Positions 5,455 through 5,649 of a stretch of DNA of 5,649 nt are shown here, piece by piece; position 1 is the stretch's first letter; every line of letters begins with the position of its first letter. This DNA comes from an uncultured Clostridia bacterium (GTDB lineage: Bacteria > Bacillota_A > Clostridia > Oscillospirales > Oscillospiraceae). The DNA lies in assembly GCA_947307505.1 (NCBI GenBank), contig CAMZJG010000080.1, positions 1 through 5,649 of the forward strand. The letters are read 5' to 3'. Under the pieces are notes generated by a model. The model did no database searches. It was not told where the DNA came from and saw only the letters and a program-made list of their open reading frames with translations. The position numbers and the translations under genes are program-made.

Positions 5455-5649
5455 GGGCGCGGAGCCGGGGAGAGGATGAAAAGAATCGAATCGTCAACCT
5501 GTACATCGGGTCGGACGATTTTTGGGAGTTCCGACGAAATCATAGTTTTTCTCGATGATTTAATAAAACTTATTGGAATTCTCTAAAAATTATAATATTT
5601 TAATTTTAGAAACTGGACGGATAGACTCCGTGAACTGGGAAAACCGATC
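5455..5649. other. Non-coding stretch with AT-rich core and serial inverted repeats
   Basis: No convincing gene is seen here. Composition falls sharply: 5537-5610 has 12 G+C in 74 bases by count, against GC-rich DNA elsewhere. Five short inverted repeats follow one another: GTCGGA/TCCGAC (5510-5515, 5530-5535), AAATCAT/ATGATTT (5537-5543, 5555-5561), AATAA/TTATT (5562-5566, 5570-5574), TCTAAAA/TTTTAGA (5582-5588, 5604-5610) and ACGGA/TCCGT (5617-5621, 5627-5631). The first arm pair is followed by T5 (5546-5550), but 10 bases away and with a 14-base loop, so it is a poor terminator. The stretch is most likely the control region of a gene beyond the right edge. Confidence 0.6.
5573..5601 (+). 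promoter_or_regulatory. Possible promoter for a gene beyond the right edge
   Basis: TTGGAA (5573-5578) and TATTTT (5596-5601), each 4 of 6 to consensus, are separated by 17 bases. A perfect TATAAT also occurs at 5591-5596, but has no matching -35. Another TATAAT is present on the minus strand (5594-5589), so AT-richness alone may explain some hits. If real, transcripts would start near 5608 and run off the window. Confidence 0.35.

Noticed and set aside
5052..5543. Minus-strand open frame opposite the M50 gene
   Set aside because: Arg/Ser-rich mirror frame; the plus strand carries the zinc protease motifs.
5510..5550. GTCGGA/TCCGAC hairpin followed by T5 considered as the M50 terminator
   Set aside because: A six-base stem with a 14-base loop, and the T-run starts 10 bases after the stem, which is not a standard intrinsic terminator.
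5476..5586. Small plus-strand open frame of 36 codons (MKRIESST...) with GGGGAGAGG just upstream
   Set aside because: A ribosome site is plausible, but the frame crosses the abrupt composition change and two inverted repeats and has no recognisable features. It is too weak to call without conservation.

Overview
The window is GC-rich protein-coding DNA, apart from an AT-rich stretch at the far right. It looks like a piece of a low-redundancy, high-GC Firmicutes chromosome, most plausibly Clostridia of the Oscillospiraceae/Ruminococcaceae type. This organism call is inference. It rests on strong AGGAGG-type Shine-Dalgarno sites, a consensus sigma-A promoter, a DHHW/MBOAT surface-acylation pair of the kind common in Firmicutes, and a small SpoIVFB-like M50 protease.

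Four genes run leftward (minus strand) as one tightly packed unit. In transcription order they are a XerC/XerD-like tyrosine recombinase (4796-3789), an AlgI-type MBOAT O-acyltransferase (3789-2401), a DHHW/AlgX-AlgJ-like membrane-anchored protein (2388-1279), and a membrane protein that starts at 1245 and runs off the left edge. The recombinase and MBOAT genes overlap by one base (TAATG). The MBOAT stop codon overlaps the Shine-Dalgarno site of the DHHW gene. The last gap is 33 bases. A TTGACA / TATATT promoter sits about 25 bases upstream of the recombinase start region and could drive all four genes. The MBOAT and DHHW proteins make sense together: the first moves acyl groups across the membrane and the second would pass them to a surface or secreted polysaccharide. 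Why a site-specific recombinase heads the unit is not clear.

The most unusual gene is the leftmost one. Its 415 visible residues follow the layout of a P1B-type (heavy-metal) P-type ATPase, with paired membrane helices and N-domain landmarks, but the signature residues are gone. The phosphorylated Asp of DKTGT is replaced by Arg, CPC is replaced by NVV, the TGE actuator domain is reduced to about 40 residues, and GDGxND has become GDGDRG. The frame is fully open and in the same codon style as its neighbours, so this looks like a maintained pseudoenzyme rather than a decaying gene.

A divergent plus-strand gene (4864-5454) encodes a compact M50 (site-2-protease family) membrane metalloprotease with HELGH and LDGG motifs. 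Its start lies inside the promoter of the leftward unit. From about 5455 to the right edge no convincing gene is present. This stretch drops to 12 G+C in 74 bases at 5537-5610 and contains five consecutive short inverted repeats and promoter-like hexamers, probably the control region of a gene beyond the window.
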